DNA of 64,000 nucleotides from an uncultured Acetobacteraceae bacterium (GCA_903907955.1 CAIVPZ010000049.1:27752-91751); one strand, 5' to 3'. Shown: positions 26,076 through 35,497, counted from the first letter of the stretch. Numbers and translations are program-made. The notes: a model not told the origin generated them from the letters alone.

Positions 26076-26745
26076 GTGCCGCGTCTGGCCGCCAAACTGT
26101 CGATGATGTTCAACGAGGCCGGCTTCCGCGACCGTTTCGATGCCGCCGCCCGGGCCGGCTGCGCGGCGGTGGCGTTCCAGTTCCCCTATGCGCATCCGGC
26201 TGCGGCCTTGCGGACTCGTCTGGCGGCAAATGGGTTGCGCCAGGCGCTGTTCAACATGCCCGCCAGCGATTGGGCCGGTGGCGAGCGCGGCCTGGCTGCA
26301 TTGCATGGCGGGCATTCCCGGGGCCGCGGTGTATGCGGCCAACCTGGCCCGGGCAGGCGCAGGCGGCGGGGGTGAAGCTGGTGATCGAGCCGATCAACCA
26401 CCGCGACATGCCGGGCTTTCATCTCAATACCTTGGCGCAGGGTGCGGCGGTGGTAGCGGCGATCGGTGCCGACCGGCTGGGCCTCCTGTTCGACATCTAC
26501 CACTGCCAGGTGACCGAGGGCGATATCACCCGGCGCATCGAGGCCCACCTGCCGGTCATAGCCCACATGCAACCGGCCGATGTGCCGGCGCGCAGCGAGC
26601 CGGGCACCGGCGAGATCGGCTGGGACGACGTGTTCCGTCGCATCGATGCGCTGGGCTGTGGCGGCTGGGCGGATGCAAGTACCGCCCCGCCGGCGACACG
26701 CTGGCCGGCCTGGCCTGGCGGGCGAAATACGGCCTCATGACCGGT
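26076..26745 (+). pseudogene. hydroxypyruvate isomerase (Hyi-like), frameshifted
   Basis: The parts of a Hyi/OtnI-type TIM-barrel isomerase are spread over all three forward frames. From GTG 26076, with GGGGAGG upstream, it reads [32 protein letters not shown] and [16 protein letters not shown]. Then, in another frame, [20 protein letters not shown]; in a third, [38 protein letters not shown] and GTGEIGWDDVF; finally, again shifted, YRPAGDTLAGLAWRAKYGL. About 30-40 residues are missing at the first junction near 26310. The start signal is intact and the coding bias persists, so decay is recent. The intact XRE regulator downstream may have controlled it. Confidence 0.85.
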
Positions 26746-26927
26746 ACCCGCGCCGGGGCCGCCCCGGTCCAAATGTCAACAGCTTGCCATTACGTGATCG
26801 GCGCGACCGCCATGCGGCGGCGAATCGCATGGATTTACCGAGGAATCGCAAATAGGCTATAGCACAATCGAAATCTGAGACGCCTGCCCCCAGCCGGGAC
26901 AGGCTTTGCACCCAGGGCGTATCCCTC

Positions 26928-27806
26928 ATGCGGTTTACCGAGATCGGCCAGCAATTACGTGCCTACCGCCTTGAATCGGGGATGCGGGCGGAGGAAATCG
27001 CCGCGCGGCTCGGGGTTTCCCGCGCCGCCCTCTACCGCTATGAAAAAGGCGAGGTGATCAAGCTCGACACCATCAAGCGGCTGGCCGAACTCCTCAAGAT
27101 TTCGCCGTTGTCGCTGCTGGGGATCGGCGTCGAGTACTATCATCGGCCAGTGGGATATTTCGAGCGGATTCGCCAGATCGAGGAGACCGCGGACCAGATC
27201 CTCCAGGTGGACGGGCCGCTGGCCTACCTGGTCACCTCCGATTCCTATGATGCGACCCTGGCCGTGGCGCTGGGGGAACTCGCCGACCAGGCTGGCGCCG
27301 ACCGGGGGCAGATCCGCGCCAGCACCGAGCAGGCGCTGGGAATCCTGGTCGCCCGCAAGCGGCTGTATGCGCAGCGCAAGCCCGGCATCATCTGCATATT
27401 GTCGGCCAGCCGGCTGATCCGGCTCCTGGACACCGGGATCGCCGCCCCGGCGACGCTGTCGGAGCGGACCCGCCGGCAATGTCGCCAGGTGGCGGCGGCC
27501 GAGGTGCTGAACATCGCAGCCCTGATGGAAGCCGAGCCGATGGGGCTGCAGTTCGGCCTGCTCAGCACCGCCGAGCCGACCGGCAACTTCAAGATTCTGC
27601 GGGCCCGCGATCGTGCCACACTGGCGGTCAACCCGTTCCCCTCGGACACGCTCCCGGGCACCTCCACCGGGGTGGCGATGATCACCGCCGCCGACGAGGC
27701 GATCGCCGCGCACCAGCGCGTGGCCGAGGGGCTGTGGAAGGATGCGACGAAGGGCGCCGCCGCCGCCGCCAGGCTGCGGGATTTCGTCGCTCAAAGAACC
27801 GCATAG
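26928..27806 (+). CDS. XRE-family transcriptional regulator
   Basis: A 292-residue protein with an N-terminal Cro/CI-type helix-turn-helix at residues about 5-60: GQQLRAYRLESGMRAEEIAA, then RLGVSRAALYRYEKGEVIKL with the recognition helix, and DTIKRLAELLKISPLSLLG. Residues 75-290 form a helical sensor-like domain I cannot name (SRLIRLLDTGIAAPATLSER, VAMITAADEAIAAHQRVAE). The ATG at 26928 is the first in frame. It follows the isomerase pseudogene on the same strand by about 180 bp. The ligand and targets are unknown. Confidence 0.85.
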   Translation: MRFTEIGQQLRAYRLESGMRAEEIAARLGVSRAALYRYEKGEVIKLDTIKRLAELLKISPLSLLGIGVEYYHRPVGYFERIRQIEETADQILQVDGPLAYLVTSDSYDATLAVALGELADQAGADRGQIRASTEQALGILVARKRLYAQRKPGIICILSASRLIRLLDTGIAAPATLSERTRRQCRQVAAAEVLNIAALMEAEPMGLQFGLLSTAEPTGNFKILRARDRATLAVNPFPSDTLPGTSTGVAMITAADEAIAAHQRVAEGLWKDATKGAAAAARLRDFVAQRTA

Positions 27807-27818
27807 GCGGCTGGCCCG

Positions 27819-28295
27819 TTACGGCAGGCAGCGGCCGGCGATCGCCCCGCACGCTTCCGGCCGCGTCGGCGGGCCGCCATCGGGGCCGGTATAGTTCACC
27901 CCCGCCACCAGCCCGTTGGCGATGCTCAGCACCACCATGCAGCTTGCCCGGGCCGGCGGCGCCACCGCCGCGGCCACCGATTGGCCACCGACGGCGCCGC
28001 TGAAGGGAGCGTAGCCGAAGGTCGCCTGAGCAGGGTCGGTCACCGGCTGGGGCGGACTCATGGCGTCCGGGCCGGGGGTGAAGGTCCATACCGCCCGGCC
28101 ATCGGGCGCCGCGATCCGGCTGCCCGGGGCGCCCATGCAGCCGATGACCTGCGACTCGCTCATGCCGGTGAGGCGGGCGCGGGCCTGGTCGAGGCTGGCC
28201 ACCTGCGGAAACGCCGAACAGGCAGCCACAAGCGCAAACACGGCGAGCCGGCCCGGGCGGCGGGCATCACGGGACCATGACGAAACCGGGCGCAT
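27819..28295 (-). CDS. probable lipoprotein
   Basis: A 158-residue exported protein. The N-terminus MRPVSSWSRDARRPGRLAVF leads into ALVAACSAF, a plausible lipobox with Cys near residue 27. The mature part has SLDQARARLTGMSESQVIGCMGAPGSR, reminiscent of SmpA/OmlA-like small lipoproteins (LxGMSxxQVxxxMGxP), then WTFTPGPDAM and a Cys-containing C-terminus (ASCMVVLSIANGLVAGVNY, EACGAIAGRCLP). An outer-membrane role is inferred from that resemblance. It is convergent with the XRE gene (12 bp apart) and divergent from the NUDIX gene. Confidence 0.75.
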   Translation of the reverse strand: MRPVSSWSRDARRPGRLAVFALVAACSAFPQVASLDQARARLTGMSESQVIGCMGAPGSRIAAPDGRAVWTFTPGPDAMSPPQPVTDPAQATFGYAPFSGAVGGQSVAAAVAPPARASCMVVLSIANGLVAGVNYTGPDGGPPTRPEACGAIAGRCLP

Positions 28296-28397
28296 GCTGA
28301 ACGTCCCTTGCAACGACGTTGGGTTTATATCCCGGCCGGCCTGGGCGCGCCATCGCCCCGGGTGGGCAGCACGGCGCGGCTTGGCTATGGTGGCGCG

Positions 28398-29042
28398 ATG
28401 CCCCTTCCCGCCCCAATGCCCCCCTATCCCGGCCTGGTCATCGAATCGGACGAAACCGTCTGGGATGGCCGTTTCCCCGTGCAGCGCATCCGCTTCCGCC
28501 AGCGCCGTTTCGACGGCACCATGAGCGCCGCGCGCACCTGGGAACTGTGGCGACGCGGCCGGGCCGCCGCCCTGCTGCCCTACGATCCGGTCGCCGACGC
28601 GGTGGTGCTGATCGAGCAGTTCCGCCTGCCCGCGCTGGCCGCCGGCGTCGAGCCGGTGATGGTGGAGGTGCCGGCCGGGCTGTGCGACCCCGGCGAGGAC
28701 ATCGCCACCACGCTGGCCCGCGAGACCGCGGAGGAACTGGGCGTGCCGATGCGGCGCACCCTGCCGATCGGCGACTTCGTGCTCACCCCCGGCGGCTGCG
28801 ACGAACACGTGTCGCTGCATGTGGGCGAGGTGACCGCGCCGCCCTGCGACCCGGACGGGCTGGTCGGCCATACCGGCCTTGAGTCGGAAGCCGAGGACAT
28901 CCGCGTGCGGGTCTGGCCTGCCGTGCGTGCCATCGACGCGGCGCTGGCGGGACAAATGCCCAATTCCGTCACCGCCATCGCCCTGCTCTGGCTCGCCGCC
29001 AGGCGGCCGATGTTGCGGGAAATCTGGAAGGAACGCCCATGA
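28398..29042 (+). CDS. NUDIX hydrolase, ADP-ribose pyrophosphatase-like
   Basis: A 214-residue protein with a complete NUDIX box at about residues 95-117, GLCDPGEDIATTLARETAEE followed by LG (pattern GX5EX7REUXEEXGU). The PVADAVVLIEQFRLPAL strand and the PGGCDEHVSLHVGEV segment before the second Glu loop match NudF/ADP-ribose pyrophosphatases. It would hydrolyse ADP-ribose or a related nucleoside diphosphate sugar. The ATG at 28398 starts close to the core; longer frames to 28308 are not supported. The next gene starts four bases before its stop (ATGA), so it heads a NUDIX-sseA-metC operon. Confidence 0.88.
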   Translation: MPLPAPMPPYPGLVIESDETVWDGRFPVQRIRFRQRRFDGTMSAARTWELWRRGRAAALLPYDPVADAVVLIEQFRLPALAAGVEPVMVEVPAGLCDPGEDIATTLARETAEELGVPMRRTLPIGDFVLTPGGCDEHVSLHVGEVTAPPCDPDGLVGHTGLESEAEDIRVRVWPAVRAIDAALAGQMPNSVTAIALLWLAARRPMLREIWKERP

Positions 29043-29878
29043 CCGAGACCCTGGTCTCCACCGCCTGGCTCGCCGGGCGCCTTGGCGCGCCCGGGCTGGT
29101 GGTGTTCGACGCCACCAAATACCTGCCCAACGAGCCGAAGGACCCGGTGGCCGAATTCCTCGCCGCCCACATCCCCGGCGCCCGCCTGTTCGACATCGAC
29201 GCCATCGCCGATCCGGATACCGACCTGCCGCACATGGTGCCGACGCCCGGCCGGTTCGCCAGACTGATCGGCGCGCTCGGCGTCGCCAATGACAGCCAGG
29301 TGGTGTTCTACGATCAGAAGGGGCTGTTCTCGGCGGCGCGCGGCTGGTGGATGCTGGGCCTGTTCGGCCACGACCGCGTGGCGGTGCTGGACGGCGGGCT
29401 GCCGAAATGGATCGCCGAGGGCAGGCCGGTCGAGAGCGGCGAGGCGCCCCCCGCCACCCCCGCTTCGTTCCGGCCGGATTTCCGCACGGCCCGGCTGCGC
29501 GGCATCGGCGACATGCTGGCCAATCTGGCCACACCCCGCGAACTGGTGCTGGACGCCCGCGGCGCCGGCCGCTTCACCGCGCAGATTCCCGAGCCGCGCC
29601 CCGGCATGCGCTCCGGCCATATCCCCGGCGCCGCCAACCTGCCGTTCACCGAACTGCTCGCCCCCGACCAGACCCTGCTGCCGCCGGTGGCGCTGCGCGA
29701 CCGGCTGGCCCAGGCCGGGGTGGACGGCAGCCGCCCGGTGGTCACCTCCTGCGGCAGCGGCATCAGCGCCTGCATCCTCACCCTGGCCATGGTGCAGGCC
29801 GGCCTGCCGCCGGGCGCCGTCTATGACGGGTCCTGGAGCGAATGGGGCAGCCGCGCCGATACCCCGCTGGAAACCTGA
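29039..29878 (+). CDS. sseA: 3-mercaptopyruvate sulfurtransferase (two-domain rhodanese)
   Basis: A 279-residue tandem rhodanese. The inactive N-terminal domain covers about residues 5-130 (LVSTAWLAGRLGAPGLVVFD, HIPGARLFDIDAIADPD). The catalytic C-terminal domain at 150-275 carries LVLDARGAGRFTAQIPEPRP, SGHIPGAANLPFTELLA and the active-site loop VVTSCGSGISACI with Cys near residue 240. It transfers sulfur from 3-mercaptopyruvate to thiol acceptors. It is translationally coupled to the NUDIX gene and followed five bases later by metC, a sulfur-amino-acid grouping. Confidence 0.92.
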   Translation: MTETLVSTAWLAGRLGAPGLVVFDATKYLPNEPKDPVAEFLAAHIPGARLFDIDAIADPDTDLPHMVPTPGRFARLIGALGVANDSQVVFYDQKGLFSAARGWWMLGLFGHDRVAVLDGGLPKWIAEGRPVESGEAPPATPASFRPDFRTARLRGIGDMLANLATPRELVLDARGAGRFTAQIPEPRPGMRSGHIPGAANLPFTELLAPDQTLLPPVALRDRLAQAGVDGSRPVVTSCGSGISACILTLAMVQAGLPPGAVYDGSWSEWGSRADTPLET

Positions 29879-29883
29879 GACCG

Positions 29884-31074
29884 ATGCCGGAGGACACCCC
29901 GCCGCACCGTCTGCACACCCGCCTGTCGCATGCCGGGCGGGCGGGCACGCATGTGCACGGCTTCGTCAACCCGGCGGTGCATCGCGGCTCCACCGTGCTG
30001 TATCCCAGCATGGCGGCGCGGCGCGGCGCCGGTGCCCACCGCTTCGAGCAGCACCTCATCTACGGCGTGATGGGCACGCCCACCCACTGGCCGCTGGAAA
30101 ACGTGATCGCCGAGGTCGAAGGCGGCACGCATTGCCAGATCGTCTCCTCCGGACTGGCCGCCGTCACCACGCCGCTGCTGGCCTACCTGAAAGCAGGCGA
30201 CCACCTGCTGATGCCGGATTCCGTCTATGGCCCGACGCGCAGCTTCTGCGACGGGATGCTGAAACGGTATGGGGTCGATACGACCTATTATGACCCCTGC
30301 ATCACCGCCGCGGCGCTTGTTCCGCTCTTTCGCCCCAACACCACCGTCCTGTTCACCGAAAGCCCGGGCAGCCACACCTTCGAGGTGCAGGACATTCCGG
30401 CGCTCGCCGAGGTGGCGCATGCCCGGGGCGCCAAGGTACTGATGGATAACACCTGGGGCATCCATTTCTTCCAGCCCTTCACCAAGGGCGTGGACTGCTC
30501 CATCCAGGCGCTGACCAAATACGTGGTGGGCCATTCCGACGTGCTGCTGGGCGGCATCACGGTGAACACCGAGGCCGACTGGGAATGCGTTCGCACCGCG
30601 GCGCTGGCGCTTGGCCAGTTCGCCAGCCCCGACGATTGCTGGCTGGCATTGCGCGGCGTGCGCACCATGGCGGTGCGGCTGGAACGGCAGATGGCCTCCG
30701 GCATCGCGGTCGCATCCTGGCTGCGCGGGCGGCCGGAAGTGGCCGAAATACTGCACCCCGCCTTGCCCGGCGCACGTGGCCATGAGCTGTGGAAGCGCGA
30801 TTTCTCCGGTGCCAGCAGCCTGTTCGGCGTGGTGTTCCAGCCGCGCTACAGCCAGGCCGGCGTGTGGGAATTCGCCGAGGCGCTGGAGCTGTTCGGCATC
30901 GGCGCCTCCTGGGGCGGCTTCGAGAGCCTGGCGCTGCCGACCAACGGGTTCATCTCCCGCACCGCCGGCAGCGGCGATTTCGGCGGGCAGATGCTGCGGC
31001 TGCATGTCGGGCTGGAGGCGGTGGAGGACCTGACGGCGGACCTGGAACGGGCGATGGGGGTGCTTGGCGGGTAA
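29884..31074 (+). CDS. metC: cystathionine beta-lyase
   Basis: A 396-residue PLP enzyme of the Cys/Met metabolism family that cleaves cystathionine to homocysteine, pyruvate and ammonia. Visible motifs are VNPAVHRGSTVLYPSM, the phosphate-binding GGTHCQIVSSGLAAV, the MDNTWG segment with the PLP-ring Asp, and the Schiff-base lysine in QALTKYVVGHSDVLLGG near residue 215. ASWGGFESLALP near the C-terminus is typical of MetC. The ATG at 29884 is five bases after the sseA stop. Longer frames back into sseA are rejected. Confidence 0.92.
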   Translation: MPEDTPPHRLHTRLSHAGRAGTHVHGFVNPAVHRGSTVLYPSMAARRGAGAHRFEQHLIYGVMGTPTHWPLENVIAEVEGGTHCQIVSSGLAAVTTPLLAYLKAGDHLLMPDSVYGPTRSFCDGMLKRYGVDTTYYDPCITAAALVPLFRPNTTVLFTESPGSHTFEVQDIPALAEVAHARGAKVLMDNTWGIHFFQPFTKGVDCSIQALTKYVVGHSDVLLGGITVNTEADWECVRTAALALGQFASPDDCWLALRGVRTMAVRLERQMASGIAVASWLRGRPEVAEILHPALPGARGHELWKRDFSGASSLFGVVFQPRYSQAGVWEFAEALELFGIGASWGGFESLALPTNGFISRTAGSGDFGGQMLRLHVGLEAVEDLTADLERAMGVLGG

Positions 31075-31211
31075 TCCCAGGCTTGCCGCCGCCCCACCCG
31101 CGCGGACAGGAACGACGAAAGCGCGTTACAGCGGGCGGTGTCGACGGCCAGAACGCATTGTTTTGGCGAGCAACTTTGCCGGCCGGCTGGCGCCGGTCCG
31201 GCCGGCGTGCT

Positions 31212-31685
31212 CTACCCCAAGGCTTCCGCACGGCGCGATGCCACGAAGGCGTCGATTTCGTCTCTGCCCGCCATGGCCCTGTAGTGGACATACGTCTTCG
31301 GCTGTTCTCGCCCGGAGGCGCCGTCCGCGACCGGTGCGGTTGCGTCCGCTGACCATGACGGGAAAATGCTGTGGGATATCTCAAGAACAAACCCGCGGGC
31401 ATCCGGGTTCTCCAGAGCCTCTTTGGAAAGCAGACAGCATGAAATAATGAATGGCGCGATCTTCTTGCTGGCTTTTGGGTTCCGATGCAGCTCCCTGCGA
31501 AAAGCATCGAAGATTGCCTTCTCGCCATTATCAATGGCTACCGCGATGTTAACCTTGGCTTTCTTGACGCTGCTCCGGGTCGACTCAGCGATTTTCTCCG
31601 CCATGGCGGTCGGGACGCCGAACTTCAGCTCCGCGCTGCCAAAGCAAACGAAGAAGTAGGTGTTGCCATCCGATGTCGTGCTCAT
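31212..31685 (-). CDS. hypothetical protein, 157 residues
   Basis: The protein begins MSTTSDGNTYFFVCFGSAEL and continues FGVPTAMAEKIAESTRSSVK, KKAKVNIAVAIDNGEKAIFD, then PFIISCCLLSKEALENP. Codon use is less G/C-biased than its neighbours (more AAA, GAT, ATT), which suggests recent acquisition. No signal peptide, membrane segment or catalytic motif is seen, and I do not recognise the family. It lies alone between metC and the large glycosyltransferase, in the opposite direction to metC. Confidence 0.6.
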   Translation of the reverse strand: MSTTSDGNTYFFVCFGSAELKFGVPTAMAEKIAESTRSSVKKAKVNIAVAIDNGEKAIFDAFRRELHRNPKASKKIAPFIISCCLLSKEALENPDARGFVLEISHSIFPSWSADATAPVADGASGREQPKTYVHYRAMAGRDEIDAFVASRRAEALG

Positions 31686-31810
31686 GCATCGCGGCTACCA
31701 TGGATTCGTAGCGGACGGAAGCGTGCGCGCATCGGCTTCGGCCGCGCCAATCGCGCACCGCCCGGCGGTCGTCGTCCCGGCAACCTCCGGCCTCCCGGCT
31801 GATACGCCTC

Positions 31811-34408
31811 TCACGCCGTTTCCGGCGCCCCCCGCTCGCCGCAGCCAATCGCGGCGGCGAAGTCCGGCAGGATGGCATCTTCGGTGTACTGCGCGCGGAT
31901 GAAGGCCAGGCCCTCGCGCGACAGCGTCCCGGCAAGCTCAGGATGGCGATGCAGCTCGACGATCCGCTCGGCCATCTCCGCCTCGGACCGGCAGACCAGC
32001 CGGGCGAGCCCGGCCGGCAGCGGAATGCCCTCGGCAGCGATCTCGCTCATCACGCAGGGCAGGCCGAGCCCCAGGCTGGTCAGCACCTTGCCCTTCACCC
32101 CTGCCCCGTAGCGCAGCGGCGCGGCGGTGCACAGCAGGCCCGCGAAGGCACGCGCAAGGTCCGGCACATGCCCGGTTACCTCGTCCAGTTCGCTGGCCAG
32201 TTCCCGCACGCTGGCCGGCGGCGCCGCGCCGACCAGGCGCAGCCGCAGCCCCGGCAGCTCGTGGCGGACCAGCGGCATGATGGTGCGGGCCAGCCGCACC
32301 CCGGCATCGACGTTGGGCAGGTGCGAATAGCCGCCGACGAAGCCCACGCCGGCCCGGCCGCGCAGCTCCGGGTCGGTCGTCACCGCGGCACACGGCCACT
32401 GCACCACCGCGACCCGCACGCCGGGCACCCGCTCCCGCAGGATGGCGGCCTCATGGGCGGAATGCACGATGACGGCGTCGGCCGCCGCCGCCGCCGCCAG
32501 TTCGTCGCGCTCGACCGCCTCGGCGCGCCGCCGGAGGTCCGGCTGGTCGTCCAGCGCCGCCTGCCGTGACAGCCGCAGGAAGTGCAGGTCGGCGACACTG
32601 TAGACCAGCCGGGCGGCGGGAAAGAACTTGCGGGCGATCGGAATGTAGGGCGCGGCGCAGTCAACCCGGTGGAAATAGATCAGCTGCGGCGGAATCTGCG
32701 CCATCCGCCGGAACGCCTGTTCGACGCTGCCGGTGTACGGCGCGTAGAAGCACTCGATGCCGATGCGTTGCAGGTTGGCCGTATAGGGCGGAATGTTCGC
32801 CATGTTGTCGGCCGGAATGAAGCCGACCTTGAAGCCGAGCCGGCTGAGCATGCGCATGTGCGACCACGCGACGGTCGAGCCGGCATCGCGGTCCGGCGTC
32901 GTCACCGTGATGTCGATGAACACCGCCCGCCGCGTCACCAGCCGTTCGGCTTCGAGAGCAGGAAAGGGGGCGCTGTTGTGGCGTTCGGCCAGCACGTCGT
33001 TCCAGCGGCGCAGGAACTTGCGCTGGTTGATGCTCTGGTAGCGCTTGACCCCGCCCGGCGCGCCGATGGCGCCCGAGGTGGCGCCGCCGTGATGCACCAC
33101 CTCCGCCAGCGGTTGCACCACCACCCGCAGGCCGGCCTGGCGGACCTTGAAGCAGAGGTCGGTATCCTCGTAATAGGCGGGTGCGTAGATCTCGTCGAAG
33201 CCGCGCATGGTCCCGAACAGCGTCCGCGGGATCATCAGCGCCGCGCCGGAGACATAGTCGGCATCGCGCAGATAGCAGTATTGCGGGTCCGCCGCGACGC
33301 CGCCGAGGCCCCAGTTCAGCCCGTTGCCCAGGCGCTGGATGATGCCGCCGGCTTCTTGCAGGGTGCCGTCAGTGTTGATCAGTTTCGCGCCGGCCACCCC
33401 GATGCCGGGCAGTTCGGTGAAGGTGCGCGCCAGCTCGTCGAGCGCGCCGGTGCGCAGCTCGGTGTCGTTATTGAGGAACAGCAGCAGTTCGCCGGCGGCG
33501 ACCGCGGCACCGGCGTTGGCGGCGCGCACGAAGCCGAGCGCGGAGGCGTGCCGGACCACCTTGACCGCGCCGACGAACACCAGGTCGGCCAGCATGGTCT
33601 CGTCGATCGATCCGTCGTCCACCACGATGATTTCGAACGGCGTCCCGGCATCGGAGTCCAGGATCGACTGCACGCAGCGGTAGGTCAGCGCGAAGTTGTT
33701 ATGGCAGGGGATGATGATGGAGATTCGGGGCGGCATGTCGGCGGGGATGTCGAGAACCGGATACTTCTCGGCCACCGCGCGCAGGAATATCAGCGTTTCG
33801 GCCGACCAGATGCGGCCGGTCGATGCCGCCTTGCCGGCGATCAGCGCCATCTCGGCGCTGCCCGGCGGAACGGCAAGGGCGGCGCGGGCGGCCACCACCT
33901 GCTTGAGCCGGGTCTGCAGGAAGCCGTACAGCTCCTCGAGGTCGGCGACCTTGTCGGCGCCGTCAACCACCGCGTCGATCGCCCGCTCGAGCCGCCGCCG
34001 CAACTGCGGGCTGAACCCCGCTTCGGCCGGATCGAGCAATTTCGGCGAGCCGCGCAGGTGCTTGCCGCCTTTCGCCGACAGGACCGAAATGACGGTGGGG
34101 CCCGGCGAGATCACGTTGCCGACGCCATGCAGGTAGAACCCGTAACGGCCGCTACCGATGCCGGCGCCCGCCAGATCGGAGCGCGACTGGCTGGCGCTGA
34201 CGCAGGCGAGCAGGTCGTCGTTCTCGTAGATATCGATCTGCGCGACCTCATCCGGGTCGGCCGGATTCCAGGCCCAGCCGGCGATCGCCTCACGGCTGAT
34301 GACATCGACATAGCCGACCACCGCGCCGTCTCCGCTCACCTGCCCGGCCGGGTCCGGTGCAGCGACGCCGGCAAGGGCCGCGACAGCCGCTGCCGTCTTC
34401 TCAGTCAT
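31811..34408 (-). CDS. two-domain glycosyltransferase (GT2 plus GT4-like)
   Basis: An 865-residue protein. The first 130 residues form a beta-rich module (VGYVDVISREAIAGWAWNPA, RSDLAGAGIGSGRYGFYLHG) seen at the N-terminus of other alphaproteobacterial glycan enzymes. A GT2 domain at about 225-480 shows ISIIIPCHNNFALTYRCVQS, IIVVDDGSIDET, LLLFLNNDTELRTGAL and the EDTDLCFKVRQAG catalytic-base region. A GT-B half at about 520-865 carries VGFVGGYSHLPNVDAGVRLA and LCTAAPLRYGAGVKGKVLTS. It is likely to build cell-surface polysaccharide or glycosylate a surface protein. Element copy 5 lies six bases upstream of its ATG. Confidence 0.88.
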   Translation of the reverse strand: MTEKTAAAVAALAGVAAPDPAGQVSGDGAVVGYVDVISREAIAGWAWNPADPDEVAQIDIYENDDLLACVSASQSRSDLAGAGIGSGRYGFYLHGVGNVISPGPTVISVLSAKGGKHLRGSPKLLDPAEAGFSPQLRRRLERAIDAVVDGADKVADLEELYGFLQTRLKQVVAARAALAVPPGSAEMALIAGKAASTGRIWSAETLIFLRAVAEKYPVLDIPADMPPRISIIIPCHNNFALTYRCVQSILDSDAGTPFEIIVVDDGSIDETMLADLVFVGAVKVVRHASALGFVRAANAGAAVAAGELLLFLNNDTELRTGALDELARTFTELPGIGVAGAKLINTDGTLQEAGGIIQRLGNGLNWGLGGVAADPQYCYLRDADYVSGAALMIPRTLFGTMRGFDEIYAPAYYEDTDLCFKVRQAGLRVVVQPLAEVVHHGGATSGAIGAPGGVKRYQSINQRKFLRRWNDVLAERHNSAPFPALEAERLVTRRAVFIDITVTTPDRDAGSTVAWSHMRMLSRLGFKVGFIPADNMANIPPYTANLQRIGIECFYAPYTGSVEQAFRRMAQIPPQLIYFHRVDCAAPYIPIARKFFPAARLVYSVADLHFLRLSRQAALDDQPDLRRRAEAVERDELAAAAAADAVIVHSAHEAAILRERVPGVRVAVVQWPCAAVTTDPELRGRAGVGFVGGYSHLPNVDAGVRLARTIMPLVRHELPGLRLRLVGAAPPASVRELASELDEVTGHVPDLARAFAGLLCTAAPLRYGAGVKGKVLTSLGLGLPCVMSEIAAEGIPLPAGLARLVCRSEAEMAERIVELHRHPELAGTLSREGLAFIRAQYTEDAILPDFAAAIGCGERGAPETA

Positions 34409-34414
34409 GATCGC

Positions 34415-34520
34415 CTCAGAGCCTGAAAAACAATCGAACTTGGAAAAGAACGCCCGCTGATATCATTCAGCGTTTCCGGCGGGATCGGAGCGCCGCGGGC
34501 ATTCATTCACAAACTCTCAG
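34415..34520 (-). repeat. palindromic element family A, copy 5
   Basis: 106 bp, with the long arm on the left (CTCAGAGCCTGAAAAACAAT, then CGAACTTGG) and the short arm on the right (CATTCATTCACAAACTCTCAG). On the minus strand it supplies the TGA stop of the 128-residue membrane-protein gene. It then keeps the frame MNARGAPIPPETLNDISG-RSFPSSIVFQALR open up to the start of the large glycosyltransferase. It therefore fills most of the gap between two co-directional genes. Confidence 0.87.
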
Positions 34521-34903
34521 GCTTCGCTGCTGATGATGGTTTGCAGCGTGCGGCACAACGCCACCACGGCAATGAGCAGCAGCCCGTCCGCGATCAACGC
34601 CGTCGGCGTCACCACCATGCTGCCGACATGGAGTTGCTTCGGAATGGATTGCATCACGTTGCTCAGCAGTTCGCGGGCCTGGCCCTCCGTTCCTGCCATC
34701 GACAGCAGGCCCGGCAGCATCGCCCAGCCGACCCCACAGATCAGCACGATCGGCGCCAGCATCTCGGCCATGATCTCGATGAGGGCAATGGCGAACAGCA
34801 CGACCCCGCGCACCACCGCCCTGGCGAGACGCAGCGCCACCACCATCGCGGGATGATTGAGCATGGCGCGCCAGTCATTCAGATCCTGGGATTCATATGA
34901 CAT
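34517..34903 (-). CDS. hypothetical membrane protein, 128 residues
   Basis: Starts MSYESQDLNDWRAMLNHPAM behind a GAGGA site. It has three hydrophobic segments, at about residues 25-65 (two helices: VVRGVVLFAIALIEIMAEML and APIVLICGVGWAML) and at 105-122 (ALIADGLLLIAVVALCRTL). No family is recognised. It is upstream of, and on the same strand as, the large glycosyltransferase, separated from it only by palindromic element copy 5, whose edge provides the TGA stop. Confidence 0.7.
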   Translation of the reverse strand: MSYESQDLNDWRAMLNHPAMVVALRLARAVVRGVVLFAIALIEIMAEMLAPIVLICGVGWAMLPGLLSMAGTEGQARELLSNVMQSIPKQLHVGSMVVTPTALIADGLLLIAVVALCRTLQTIISSEA

Positions 34904-35140
34904 GCACCGTCCTCGGTCCGTATGTGCGGCGGCACGCAATCATCACGTTTGCTGGCCCGGCTTGGGCAGGACGACCGGCGGTGCCGAACCCGCATTGACG
35001 GTATCTGAACCTGGGTTGTTTGAAAATGACCCGCAATCATCGCCCCCGCCGCGCGGGCTGCGGACGCGCGCGGCATTGCGGCTTCCCATCTGGAAGCAGC
35101 AATGCCCGATCAGCAGCGGATACCGGAAGCGGCCGGCGGC

Positions 35141-35497
35141 CTACTGGCCGTAATACACCGGCGCCGGCGCATAGATCACCCGCGGGGGCGCATACATCAC
35201 CGGGGGCGGCGCATACATCACCGGCGGAGGGACATACATCACCGGCGGCGGTGCGTACACCACCGGCGGCGCCAGCGCCCCGGCGACCACTGCGCCGATG
35301 CCAAGCCCGAGCAGCGCGCCGCCGACGACGGCGCCGCCGTACGGATACCCACCACGCCCATAATAGCCATGCCCATAGGCTGGCCCATAGTGCCCGCCAT
35401 AGCCATAGCCGCGGCCACGCCAGTCGGCCTGCGCAGCGGGCGCCGCCAGCAGGACAGCCACCGCGGGAACTGCGAGCAGCACGGTGCGGATACGCAT
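35141..35497 (-). CDS. secreted Gly/Tyr/Pro-rich repeat protein
   Basis: A 118-residue protein. A signal peptide (MRIRTVLLAVPAVAVLLAAP...AQA) is followed by a Gly/Tyr-rich stretch (GRGYGYGGHYGPAYGHGYYG), a glycine-zipper-like segment (GGAVVGGALLGLGIGAVVAG), and four tandem PPPVMYxP units ending PAPVYYGQ. Low complexity and the zipper suggest an envelope-associated or surface polypeptide; similar proteins are annotated as hypothetical. The ATG at 35497 has AAGGA upstream. The number of tandem units is likely to vary between strains. Confidence 0.75.
   Translation of the reverse strand: MRIRTVLLAVPAVAVLLAAPAAQADWRGRGYGYGGHYGPAYGHGYYGRGGYPYGGAVVGGALLGLGIGAVVAGALAPPVVYAPPPVMYVPPPVMYAPPPVMYAPPRVIYAPAPVYYGQ

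Noticed and set aside
31690..31810. Small ORFs between the 157-residue protein and the large glycosyltransferase
   Set aside because: The frames are Arg/Pro-rich, lack ribosome sites and have no recognisable homology.
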